From CAWFFV01 sp963814985 (GTDB lineage Bacteria > Chloroflexota > Ktedonobacteria > Ktedonobacterales > Ktedonobacteraceae): a stretch of 64,000 nucleotides of DNA. The notes beneath the pieces were generated by a model. The model was not told the origin of the DNA. It worked only from the letters and a program-made list of their open reading frames with translations, and ran no database searches. The stretch lies in contig CAWFFV010000013.1 in assembly GCA_963814985.1 (NCBI GenBank), forward strand, positions 372,001-436,000. Reading direction: 5' to 3'. Both the position numbers and the translations under genes were made by a program. Shown here one piece after another: positions 7,577 through 16,152 of the stretch; positions within the stretch are counted from its first letter, which is position 1, and each line of letters opens with the position of its first letter.

Positions 7577-9268
7577 ATGACATTAGATAAGCTCTTCTCA
7601 TCAACAGAACGTATACACAATCTCTCTCAGCTAGCCAGCAACCATTTCGATGTGCTGGTGATTGGTGGTGGCATCACAGGAGCAGGCGTGGCCCTTGATG
7701 CTGCGGCACGTGGTTATCAGGTTGCTCTTGTTGAGAAAGCAGACTTTGCCAGCGGCACAAGTAGTAAATCAACCAAGCTCATACATGGAGGTATTCGCTA
7801 CCTGCCAAACTTTGATTTTGCGCTGGTACACGAAGCCCTCGTTGAGCGTGGCATCCTGCTCCAAATTGCGCCATTTCTCGTGTATCCTGTGGCCTTTGTT
7901 CTGCCTATCTATGAAGGAGAGCGGCATCCAGTCGGCATACCATTCACCACACCAGGAGGAATAGGGCTGAATATGCTGCTCAACACTGGACTCTGGCTTT
8001 ATGATAGGTTAGCAGGAAAGCGCAGTGTGAACAACCATCGTCGTGTGAGCCATGAGGCAGTGTTGAAGTTGGCTCCAGCGCTGGTGAGCAAAGGACTGAA
8101 AGAAAGCTTTGTGTATTATGATGCACAAACCAATGATGCTCGCCTCACGATGACACTCATTCGCACGGCTACCCAACATGGTGCTATCATTACCAACTAT
8201 ACCGAAGTCACCTCCTTTATGACTGAAGCGGGGAAAATCTGTGGTGCGCGTATCCGTGACAATCTCACTGGTCAAGAAGTGGTTGTCCAGGCACGTCATA
8301 TTGTCAATGCAACCGGCGTTTTCTCTGAGCAAGTAGAGGCTCTTACTGGCACTGAGCCACAAATTCACATTGAGCCAAGTAAGGGTGTGCATCTGGTTTT
8401 ATCACGCGAAGATGTCAAGTTGGGAGATACAGCTATTGTCCTGCCGGAAACGGAAGATAAGCGTATCCTCTTTCTTGTGCCATGGGAGTCGCGTGCAATT
8501 TTTGGCACGACCGATACTGGTACTGGCGATCTTGATCACCCAACAGCAACGCAAGAGGACATTGCTTATCTGTTGAAGTATCTTAACCGCTATCTTTCTG
8601 TGCACCTTACCGAAGATAACATTGTCAGTTCTTATGTTGGCTATCGTCCACTGCTAAGACCACGTCAGAAAGGCCTGTCTACAGCAAAGCTTTCACGTAC
8701 ACACGCAGTACTCCAGAGTCCATCCGGGCTGGTCTCAATTGTTGGGGGAAAGCTCACAACGTATCGACGGATGGCCCAGGACACAGTTGACGTCTTGAGT
8801 CGCCGCGATGGCCTGGCACGCATCCATCCCACACAGACACTTCCGTTACAAGGGAGCGCTGGCTGGCCTGGAATACAGAGTGAACTGGAGCGCAAAAAGG
8901 TAGCGCTTGGACTAACCTCACAGACCATACACCATCTGGGTCGCAGTTATGGCTCTGAGGCAAACGCACTATTGCGGCTAATAGAGAGCGATGCTTCATT
9001 AGCTACGCTTCTCATCGACGACCTTCCCTATATCTGGGCCGAGGTATGCTATGCCTGTCGTTATGAGATGGCTATGACACCCTATGATGTTTTGGCACGT
9101 CGTACCTCAATCACACTGCAAGACCGAAAGCGAGGGCTTGGGATTGTCGATGAAGTGGCAACCCTGATGGCAAAAGAACACCACTGGTCAGCCACGCAAC
9201 AACAATCCCTGGTCGACGCGTACTGTGATGCTATCCATGCACAAATGATTGCCGAGAAGAGTGACTAA
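7577..9268 (+). CDS. glpD: Aerobic-type glycerol-3-phosphate dehydrogenase (FAD)
   Basis: It oxidises glycerol-3-phosphate to dihydroxyacetone phosphate and passes electrons to the membrane quinone pool. The 563 residues start with the FAD dinucleotide fold (VLVIGGGITGAGVALDAAARG) and the family signature GTSSKSTKLIHGGIRYL. The C-terminal alpha-helical domain (CYACRYEMAMTPYDVLARRTSI) is complete. It is the third gene of the glpK-Uma2-glpD unit. No convincing ribosome site precedes the ATG, so translation may be coupled to the Uma2 gene five bases upstream. Together with GlpK it forms a complete route from glycerol to the triose pool. Confidence 0.96.
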   Translation: MTLDKLFSSTERIHNLSQLASNHFDVLVIGGGITGAGVALDAAARGYQVALVEKADFASGTSSKSTKLIHGGIRYLPNFDFALVHEALVERGILLQIAPFLVYPVAFVLPIYEGERHPVGIPFTTPGGIGLNMLLNTGLWLYDRLAGKRSVNNHRRVSHEAVLKLAPALVSKGLKESFVYYDAQTNDARLTMTLIRTATQHGAIITNYTEVTSFMTEAGKICGARIRDNLTGQEVVVQARHIVNATGVFSEQVEALTGTEPQIHIEPSKGVHLVLSREDVKLGDTAIVLPETEDKRILFLVPWESRAIFGTTDTGTGDLDHPTATQEDIAYLLKYLNRYLSVHLTEDNIVSSYVGYRPLLRPRQKGLSTAKLSRTHAVLQSPSGLVSIVGGKLTTYRRMAQDTVDVLSRRDGLARIHPTQTLPLQGSAGWPGIQSELERKKVALGLTSQTIHHLGRSYGSEANALLRLIESDASLATLLIDDLPYIWAEVCYACRYEMAMTPYDVLARRTSITLQDRKRGLGIVDEVATLMAKEHHWSATQQQSLVDAYCDAIHAQMIAEKSD

Positions 9269-9305
9269 GATCAATAGATATCTTCTCTCACTTACAGTCG
9301 TAGCC

Positions 9306-9801
9306 CTATCCTCCGCTGCAATCCGGGTCACCGGGTGGGGTATGCGATCCACACAAGATCCAACCGTCAGAAACAGAGAGCTTACTGTCTGGTCGCAACG
9401 TTAGCGAGATCATACTTCCAGGCTGCCCTGTTCCTGAGAGAACCGTTCCATAGGCAGTCGCATCAATCACATGCGTAAAGAGCAGAATTCTCACGGAGTC
9501 CTCCGACAATTTTGTCGCCATTCATCGAGTCGCAAGGCAGAGCTACACCTGGGCCGCACCAGTGGAACACTCGCCCGATGTACTGTGCATGCCCGTCTGG
9601 CTGAAATGTCAAAGTGCGAGCATGCCCGAACCACTGCCCCACAAACGAACTGAAGACGTGGGGAGCCGAAATTGTAGGTGTGGATTGATACGGTATATGG
9701 GATTGTGTACGATTGAGGTAGATCCAGGTTCCAGTACTCACTACGGCAAGTCCGAGAACCACTATTGAGAGCAGAACTGCCAAATGCCGTTTCATCTTCA
9801 T
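9306..9801 (-). pseudogene. Secreted or membrane-anchored conserved protein, one frameshift
   Basis: The N-terminus has a basic start and a hydrophobic span (LAVLLSIVVLGLAVV) typical of a signal anchor. The rest matches a pattern known from uncharacterised secreted actinobacterial proteins: VGQWFGHARTLTFQPDG, then WCGPG-PPCD-like, then a C-terminal LCG and a final Cys. The frame changes at an AAAA run (complement of 9510-9513). With AAA the sequence reads through to the stop at 9306. No enzymatic motif is visible. It lies between glpD and a palindromic repeat and faces glpD. Confidence 0.55.
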
Positions 9802-9963
9802 CTCTCCCCCATCAGCTCGAAAGCTTCGCCCTTCTTACTCTTGCCCGTTATACATAATTAGTTTGCATGTTACTTTAATTTTCTATTATTTTTGGCTGTA
9901 TAATTACTTGATCGGCCACTATTATAACATTGAAATCAAGCAGAGGCAAGGATGATGGTAACT

Positions 9964-10096
9964 CTTCAGGTCTGCTCGCCACCTGCGGTGGCTCGCTCTC
10001 GCGGTGTGGATAGCGGGATTGGCGACTGCTGGTCGCCAATCCCGCTATCCACACCAAACGGCTTGCGAACTGCCTATGGCAGTGAGGAATCAAGAA
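9964..10096. repeat. Variable-stem palindromic element, copy P1
   Basis: The outer left part holds a small palindrome GCCACC-TGC-GGTGGC (9978-9992). The core is a perfect 24-bp inverted repeat (10003-10026 with 10032-10055, 5-nt loop). The right part holds ACTGCC-TAT-GGCAGT and the tail GAGGAATCAAGAAAAGAAC. The outer parts are shared with P2-P8; the core stem is not. It lies between a secreted-protein gene and ribD. Confidence 0.85.
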
Positions 10097-10327
10097 AAGA
10101 ACACCCGAATAGTTACTGATTCTGAAACTGGCTCGCGTTTTATCATGGGAATACAGGCTGAATACTTTTGGGTTGTATAGCTTAACGGGTCAAGTCCAGT
10201 ATCGAAGGAAAAGCGACGCGTATCATTGAATGCTGTAGAGCTACAACCTGTGGTGCTGACACCTAGCAAACGATATGCGAGAATTCGTGCCCAGTAGTGC
10301 ATAATCTCACGACACAAGGAAGATTTC

Positions 10328-11452
10328 ATGGATGAGAGAGAAGCGATGCAGCAGGCGATTGCTTGTGCACGTTCAGTTGAAGGACGCACCAGCCCACGAC
10401 CACCTGTCGGAGCTGTGCTCGTACGTGATAATGTCGTTGTGGGGAAAGGTGCCACATCGCCTCCCTATGGACCGCATGCAGAAGTACATGCACTTAACGA
10501 GGCGGGAGCCAGGGCGTATGGCGCGGATCTCTATACAACGCTTGAGCCATGCTGTGTCACTATCCACACACCGCCATGTACCAGAGCGATCATTGACGCT
10601 GGCGTACGACGCGTGATTGTGGGAACGCTTGATCCTAACCCACTTGTCAGTGGACAGGGAGTAGAGCAACTGCGTGCCGCAGGTATCGAAGTGATAGTGG
10701 ACGTTGAAGCACAGGAGACACGCGAGCTAATACGACCTTTTGCCACGTTTATCACCAGAGGTCGTCCATATGTTACGGCCAAATGGGCGATGACTCTGGA
10801 CGGCAAATTGGCAACACGTACAGGTGATGCCTATTGGATTAGTGGACCAGAGGCACGTGTGTGGGTCCATAATTTGCGTGACCGTGTCGATGCCATACTT
10901 GTTGGAGCAGGGACAGTGCGTGCGGATGATCCCATGTTGAATGTACGACTCTCTGACGAGCAGCGTTTTCATAAACGTTTGCCACGTCAGGGACCTTTAC
11001 GCGTCGTTCTTGCCACACAAGGGCAGCTATCCGATCAATACAAACTTCTTCAGTCTGATCTTGCTGTCGGTACCTGTATCATCGTGGGTGAACCCTGTTC
11101 CTACGAGCAGCGTCAACGCCTGTCGGGATATGGTGCGGATGTCATTCCGGTTGCGCTAAACGAAAGTGGTCTCATCGATCTTGCTGAAGTCTTGCAAATA
11201 TTAGCGCATAAAGGCATTATGCATGTGCTCATCGAAGGAGGAAGCACTCTGCTGGGTAATGCATTTAGCCTGTCCCTCATCGATCATGTTGCAGCCTTCA
11301 TTGCACCCAAATTAGTGGGAGGAACTGCTGCCAGCTCTCCCATTGGGGGAGAAGGTCTGGCGTCGATGAAAGATGCACGTCTGCTACAGGATGTGCGTAC
11401 CCAGGTCATCGCGGGCGATTTGTTGGTAGAGGGTGAGATCATGCATGAATAA
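10328..11452 (+). CDS. ribD: Bifunctional riboflavin-specific deaminase/reductase
   Basis: It carries out two riboflavin steps: deamination of the pyrimidine and reduction of its ribosyl side chain. The N-terminal zinc deaminase domain shows HAEVHAL and PCC-x-HTPPC, the zinc ligands and catalytic Glu. The C-terminal reductase domain (from about residue 145, PYVTAKWAMTLDGKLATRTGDAYWISG onward) is complete, and the length of 374 is typical. ATG at 10328 has an AAGGAAG site. It stands alone here: ribE, ribA/B and ribH are not in the window. No FMN riboswitch is seen upstream. A hairpin overlaps the stop codon. Confidence 0.96.
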   Translation: MDEREAMQQAIACARSVEGRTSPRPPVGAVLVRDNVVVGKGATSPPYGPHAEVHALNEAGARAYGADLYTTLEPCCVTIHTPPCTRAIIDAGVRRVIVGTLDPNPLVSGQGVEQLRAAGIEVIVDVEAQETRELIRPFATFITRGRPYVTAKWAMTLDGKLATRTGDAYWISGPEARVWVHNLRDRVDAILVGAGTVRADDPMLNVRLSDEQRFHKRLPRQGPLRVVLATQGQLSDQYKLLQSDLAVGTCIIVGEPCSYEQRQRLSGYGADVIPVALNESGLIDLAEVLQILAHKGIMHVLIEGGSTLLGNAFSLSLIDHVAAFIAPKLVGGTAASSPIGGEGLASMKDARLLQDVRTQVIAGDLLVEGEIMHE

Positions 11453-11483
11453 GAGCAATCCAGACCTGGATCTGGATTGCTCT
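11452..11483 (+). terminator. Hairpin at the ribD stop codon
   Basis: A perfect 13-bp stem AGAGCAATCCAGA / TCTGGATTGCTCT with a 6-nt loop begins at the last base of the ribD stop codon. There is no T run after it, so it may be a processing or stability hairpin and not a terminator. Confidence 0.5.
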
Positions 11484-11488
11484 CTGCA

Positions 11489-11964
11489 TCAAGCCAATTG
11501 CATTGAGAACGTAAGGATGTCCCCGTCCGGGGGAATGCACACCGGCTTCCCTAGCCCTTCCTCCTCCATCTTTGTTCTCAAGACGGCGGTGATTGACGGT
11601 TTCCATATGCACTGCGACGACCCTTGCCTGCGGAATGCTTCGACAAACCAGGCAAACATGTCAATCCTATGCTTGCCTTGCGCACCTTTGCCTGTTAATG
11701 ATCAATGGGAGGAAGGAGTGGAGCAAGCTCATCTTCATTTTCATCACCAGAAGGTGGCTGAACGGCAGCGCCGTCAATCCCATCGATACGCTTCCCGGTT
11801 GCGTCAACTGCAATTTGGTCTTCTGCTCTGGAGAAGTCGTCTCTCCATGCGTGTGCCTTCTTCTCCATCCCCTGTTCCTGCCACTTCCAAATCTTATGGC
11901 TCTTCACGCCCCTGTGCAACTGGTCTCTGGAGTCGACCGCTCTTCGCGAAAAAGTGGCGCGCAC
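11489..11964 (-). pseudogene. Possible decayed minus-strand gene
   Basis: Two minus-strand frames join across the region. From 11964 to 11695 the frame encodes an acidic, Asp/Glu-rich protein ending LAPLLPP. A second short frame (11659-11489) encodes MFAWFVEAFRRQGSSQCIW and further residues to a stop at 11489. The change of frame near 11690 and the lack of a recognisable family suggest a degraded gene or one hit by an indel. The plus-strand frame over the same region is Cys- and Ser-rich and looks like an antisense shadow. No function is proposed. Confidence 0.25.
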
Positions 11965-12089
11965 CCCAGTATAGCAGTATAGGAAAGTCTTGCAACGAGA
12001 TGTGGCGCAAGTGTCCTGCGAATCGTCTTACCAGGAAATAATAGGTTACTCTTCCTATTTTTTGCTCTTTGAGCAGAAAGAAACGACAT

Positions 12090-13196
12090 ATGAAAGCTCA
12101 ATCGCTGCTGCTACGCTGCTGCTTTATTACCATTTCCCTCATTTACCTTGTGATCCTTGCCAGCTTCTTTTTCCCGCTCTACAATGGCATATCTGCCTGG
12201 CAAAGGATTTTTCCAGTCCAGACCGATCCCGCTCTGGTGGGGAGCTACTCTGTGTTCATCAATGTTGTATCCTTCACTCTCTTCCTGGGGGTTCCGCTGG
12301 TTTTACCTCCACTGGCAGCATGGCTTGCACTCCGATTTCCCACGCGGATGGTGAGTCTGGTCAGCCTGTGGATCAGCCTCCCCGTAACCCTGATAGCTTA
12401 CCTCGTCTGCTCCTTGTTTTTTGAGGTGCCGCTTTTCCTGCCTTTCCCGAACACCAGCCAACAACCTGCCTTGAGCCCGGTAAGCTATATTCCACCTTAT
12501 GCCTTTGTAATTTCTTTTATACTTTGTCTTATTCTAACTATCCTCTTACCTCTTATTCCTACTTATAAGCAGAACACCCTACACATGAGCAGATCAGAAA
12601 GTCTGGCATCTACACAGAAAGAGAGTGGCGAACAATCTCACTTTTCGGCAGAAGAGACGCTGCCCGTGCGCGCTGGTAAGGGCTTTCGCTTACCGACCTT
12701 TGCTTCCCTTGGCCTCCTCTGTCACCTGCTGATCGCACTAAGCCTCTTTTTTCCGTACATCGACTACTATAATCCTTATGGAGATGCTCTTCAGCCTACT
12801 CTCATTACTGGCTGGCAACTGCTCAGTGAGCCTTTCCAGCCGGACTCATCTATAGTTTCCCTTATGCCCCTCTCTCGGTGCCGTTGGCGACTGTATCGCT
12901 TGCCACGCTGATCTTGCCAGCGCTCACCTACCTGGTCTGCCTGCTGCGCTGGTCTGTCAGGAACAAACTGAAAGACTTGCTGTTGGGAAAGGGCATCTAT
13001 GTCAGTTATCTGCTGAATACTATCGGCTGGAGCCTCAGCAGCTTCTTTGTAGCGTTCTCCATACTCTGCTCATGGGGGAGACCTTCACGATCCTTTTCAG
13101 GATACCTATATAGTTTTTGCTGTCCCTCCCATTGCCTTCCTGCTTTCCCTCGCTTGCAGCTATATGCTGGTCAATCACTTCCGGCTTCGCTCATAG
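12090..13196 (+). pseudogene. Multi-pass membrane protein of unknown function, two frameshifts
   Basis: ATG at 12090 (MKAQSLLLRCCF) is preferred over the in-frame TTG at 12069. The product has about eight hydrophobic spans, with a charged loop near 12590-12670 (RSESLASTQKESGEQ). The frame shifts near 12852, where one T appears to be missing, and near 13074-13078, where a run of five G would be four. Corrected, it ends with a last span (FAVPPIAFLLSLACSYMLV) and a stop at 13194-13196. No family is recognised. It stands alone between the ribD region and palindrome P2. Confidence 0.6.
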
Positions 13197-13527
13197 TAAA
13201 TATAACCCAATTGAGCACTTTTGGGTATTTTGGAACAACACTGGAATAGGGCCTTGCTCAATTCTGTGGATGCTGTGATCCAGTATACTCATACTATGAG
13301 CAGGAAAGGGTATAGAAGCCAGAGACCGGACTCATCTTTTTACCTACGTCGCCTGTTCCATGTTGTCCTCCGGTACGAGCTATCTGAAGTCCATGCCATG
13401 TGAGATGCTCGGTCACAGTTTCTTCCAGTGAAAAGCCAGCTTGTTCAAGAGTGTCCTGGTCCTCTGTCTGGCACAGGATAGGATAGGCAGGTGTTTGCGA
13501 AGGCTTAACCGATCTTCTCTCTCAGGC

Positions 13528-13563
13528 TTGACGTATTAGAATTTTTGTTCTACAATAGAACAA
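13528..13563 (+). promoter_or_regulatory. Promoter with an operator-like dyad over the -10 box
   Basis: TTGACG (13528-13533) and TACAAT (13551-13556) are spaced by 17 bp. The -10 box sits in a perfect 8-bp inverted repeat TTGTTCTA-CAA-TAGAACAA (13545-13563). This layout is typical of a repressor-controlled promoter. It points at the VOC gene 220 bp away, with palindrome P2 in the leader. Confidence 0.55.
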
Positions 13564-13604
13564 AGAGTGATATGCACTCATGTGTAACTAACCTATTCCG
13601 GTTC

Positions 13605-13737
13605 CTTTTCCTTGATTCCTCAGCTCCACAGGCGCTTCGCAGGTCGTTTTATGTAGGTTGCGGTGGTTGTACGGCAACCACCGCAACCTACATAAAACGA
13701 CCTGCGAGCCAACGTAGATGGCGAGAGAACCTGAATA
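13605..13737. repeat. Variable-stem palindromic element, copy P2 (inverted orientation)
   Basis: The core is a perfect 32-bp inverted repeat (13638-13669 with 13675-13706, 5-nt loop). The left side carries the conserved tail in reverse (CTTGATTCCTCAG) and the right side carries the degraded GCCACC/GGTGGC part (GAGCCAACGTAGATGGCGAG). It lies between the membrane-protein gene and the VOC gene. Confidence 0.85.
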
Positions 13738-13780
13738 ATCACACTCATATACAGCATCGTAAGAGAATAAGGAGAAATCT

Positions 13781-14149
13781 ATGTTCACGAAAATCGGTAC
13801 CATCAGTGTAGGCGTCAGCGACCAGGACAAAGCCCTCGACTTCTATGTTAACAAGCTTGGCTTTGAGAAAATCGACGACCAGCCGATGAGTGAAACTGAG
13901 CGCTGGATCGAAGTGGCTCCTGAGGGAGCACAGACTCATATTACGCTTGGCCTGCGCGGTCAGAGTGGCGGCGACAAAACAGGCTTCACTGGCTATGTCC
14001 TGCATACCAGCAACATGGAAGCAACCTGTGAAACGCTCAAAGCTCGTGGAGTTACACTGACCAAAGAGCCGGACACTCAGCCCTGGGGCAAATGGGCCCA
14101 GTTCACCGATCCCGATGGCAACGAATTCGGCATCTGGGCATCTGCCTGA
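13781..14149 (+). CDS. VOC (glyoxalase/bleomycin-resistance) family protein
   Basis: It encodes 122 residues with two beta-alpha-beta-beta-beta modules of the vicinal oxygen chelate fold. These proteins bind a metal and act in glyoxalase, dioxygenase or antibiotic-binding roles. The N-terminal module shows VSDQDKALDFYVNKLGFEK, and the C-terminal module ends WAQFTDPDGNEFGIW, where the Glu is a usual metal ligand. An AAGGAG site precedes the ATG. The substrate cannot be told. A regulated-looking promoter lies upstream at 13528-13563. Confidence 0.88.
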   Translation: MFTKIGTISVGVSDQDKALDFYVNKLGFEKIDDQPMSETERWIEVAPEGAQTHITLGLRGQSGGDKTGFTGYVLHTSNMEATCETLKARGVTLTKEPDTQPWGKWAQFTDPDGNEFGIWASA

Positions 14150-14172
14150 TCATTGCCTTGCCTGTTTGTGTT

Positions 14173-14211
14173 GTCTGGTTCATTTTGTTACCATTACAAG
14201 ATGAACCAGAC
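14173..14211. terminator. Hairpin between convergent genes
   Basis: An 11-bp stem GTCTGGTTCAT / ATGAACCAGAC (14173-14183, 14201-14211) lies in the gap between the convergent VOC and nuclease-like genes. There is no strong T run, so its role as a terminator is tentative. Confidence 0.4.
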
Positions 14212-14264
14212 GACCATCGAATGGGATTGATTCTCCAGGTTATCGGTCAAGTTTTCCCCGTCTT

Positions 14265-15608
14265 TCAGGAGGGTATCTTGCTATCCTCCCGCCTCAACCC
14301 TTTCTCTTTTTCCGGAAATGCATCATTTTCTGCTGAACGGAGTAACTTTTTCCATCTCACCGTGTCTTTAAATCTGTTCCAGGCCTCTCTTGCAAGAAGA
14401 TAGCACTCTTGTGCTGTGAGTGCTGTGTATCCCACCTGCACCTGAATTGCGTGTGGTGGGACCTCTGTGAGAGGCGTTTTCTTACAATTATGTTCAGGCG
14501 TTCGCTGAGCATAGCCACTTTTCATGGCCCAATCGAGGTAGAAGATACACTCTGTCAGTGCTAAGAGCGCTTCTCTGTGGTCAGTAGGGAGCAATTGATA
14601 GCGACAACCATCGTTAAGATTATAGATGATCAACTCAAGTTGCTGATGGAGGGGCATGCGGATGTCCTCCAACATTCCCTTTGCCGCCTTCACATTTTCA
14701 AAGATATCCCACCGGGTCTGAAACGCCATCCAGTAAATCATAAGTTGCATTGCATGAGATACACTGGGTAAAACGGTACTTGTAGATGTATCTAAATTAT
14801 CGGTATCGTTGCAGTTGCGTAGGGGAAAATATGGATGAGGGAGCCAGGTTGTTCCCTCCCAGTCCCTTTTTAAACTCTATAATTGAAGGGATGCCAGCAG
14901 GCTGAGATTTGTCACCAACGTTGCGAATGCGAATTTGGTCAAACTCTCCGACAAGTCCAACGTGTCCGCCACGATCTGGATACCCTGCAAATGTGCCTCT
15001 TGTCGATAGCAGCTTAAATTGAAAGCGTTCCGATGCGGCAAAAACAACCGAACCAGTAGAGACAAACTCATGCTGGTAATGAAGCATGGGGGCAATAAGT
15101 GTGGTATACAATGTTTTTGGGTCAATGCTCAGCTCATAGAAAAACATTGCCAGGTTGATTTTTCCAGCGTTTTGCAAAGTGGAGAGGAGGTCATATCGCA
15201 TAAAGCGTAGAAGCATCTGAGGATCTGTCAGTAGTGCCTCTTGTTGCTCTTTGGTGAGTGGGCCAGCTGGATCATGAAGGAAATTCACCAGGACATGTAA
15301 GAGGGTGCCTACGGCTCTCGCATCAGGCGATGAACCTTTACTGAAGAGTGTCGGTTGCCGTACCAGAGTAAAGTGTACTGGCTCTTTGGGCCGTCTCTTC
15401 CGCCTGTGTGCAAGCATACACCAGGGACATTCCAGATATGAGGCCAGAGCCGAGAAACTTACCGGATTGAGGGCAAAAGCGTTGCGTACACGCTGTATTT
15501 TGAAAATGTCGTCATAGCTCAGGCAAAGAGATAGAGATACCGGCTGTGATGCCGCCTGTGCAGCAGGCAAAATGCGTAAGGTACCTATTGGTTTGCCTCA
15601 TTTCTCAT
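14265..15608 (-). pseudogene. PD-(D/E)XK nuclease-superfamily protein, frameshifted
   Basis: The region reads as one RecB/Cas4-like nuclease gene broken in two or three frames. The N-terminal part (15570-14797) has SFSALASYLECPWCMLAHRRKRR and the nuclease core GEFDQIRI...SIIEFKKG, which fits the Asp and Glu-x-Lys metal-binding motif. After TQLQRY the frame shifts (a CC that should be C near 14800) and continues as VSHAMQLMIYWMAFQTRWDIF, the usual Q-x-x-Y-x-x-A helix that follows the core. That second open frame runs from 14750 to 14265. At the start, ATG at 15608 gives MRNEAN and joins the main frame if one C is restored near 15590. No helicase is adjacent. Confidence 0.6.
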
Positions 15609-15965
15609 CTGGTAAGGCGATGATACGCTGAGAAAGGGTGAGAGTATTGTACACGAAACTCTTTGTTGTTTTCAATCGATGATAAAATCCATTGAGTAAA
15701 CATTCGTGCTTCTGTGCAATATCTTCTCTAACTTACCAGGGCATTTACTGGAAAGTGTACAGAGATTCTTACAGCGCGAGAATCCAATTCCAGTCTCTAC
15801 CTCTACTATACATTTAGTTTCACTGAATGTCAAGTCATATCACAAGAATATGAAAGATGCTCTTGTCAAAGACTGGCGTCTCATGTTACCATCAGCTAAT
15901 ACAAGCAGCATTCAGAAGATCTGTAGTGTTAAGGATCTCCATCCTTCTGGTGATTTGGAAAGAGG

Positions 15966-16120
15966 TATGGGGGGATCCCCCCATAAGCGCGGACTTTAGC
16001 AAAGGGGAATCCTCTTGTTTTTTGTGCCGCTTCCAGCGGCAAAAGAGGGGAAAAGAAGTAATTGGGACACCCCAAACCCCGGCAGGGAGACCCTGCACCC
16101 CGCTTTCATCTGGAAGGATG
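15966..16120. other. Structured G/C-tract intergenic segment before the PLD gene
   Basis: It contains a perfect 20-bp palindrome of G and C tracts centred on GATC (15966-15985), a hairpin TGCCGCT-TCC-AGCGGCA (16024-16040) inside a wider CCTCTT/AAGAGG pairing, and C-rich tracts at 16069-16098. It is open in two frames but has no start with a ribosome site. The remaining 15609-15965 holds nothing I can support. Confidence 0.4.
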
Positions 16121-16152
16121 GAGAGTCTGGCATTATACATAGGAGGAAACTC

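Noticed and set aside
9964..10096. Integron attC sites as an explanation of the palindromes
   Set aside because: The ends do not match the attC R-box pattern (AAC...GTT core), the stems lack the unpaired extrahelical bases, and the elements do not separate cassettes.
10097..10327. FMN riboswitch upstream of ribD
   Set aside because: No RFN-type conserved blocks are visible in the 230 bp before ribD, only the end of palindrome P1 and plain sequence.
11433..12041. Plus-strand 202-codon ORF after ribD
   Set aside because: Overlaps the ribD end and its hairpin, has Cys/Ser/Pro-rich low-complexity translation, and no family; the minus-strand reading is slightly more gene-like but also weak.
16015..16152. 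Longer N-terminus for the phospholipase D-like protein
   Set aside because: The extra 46 codons run through G/C tracts with no ribosome site, whereas GTG at 16153 has AGGAGG at ideal spacing.
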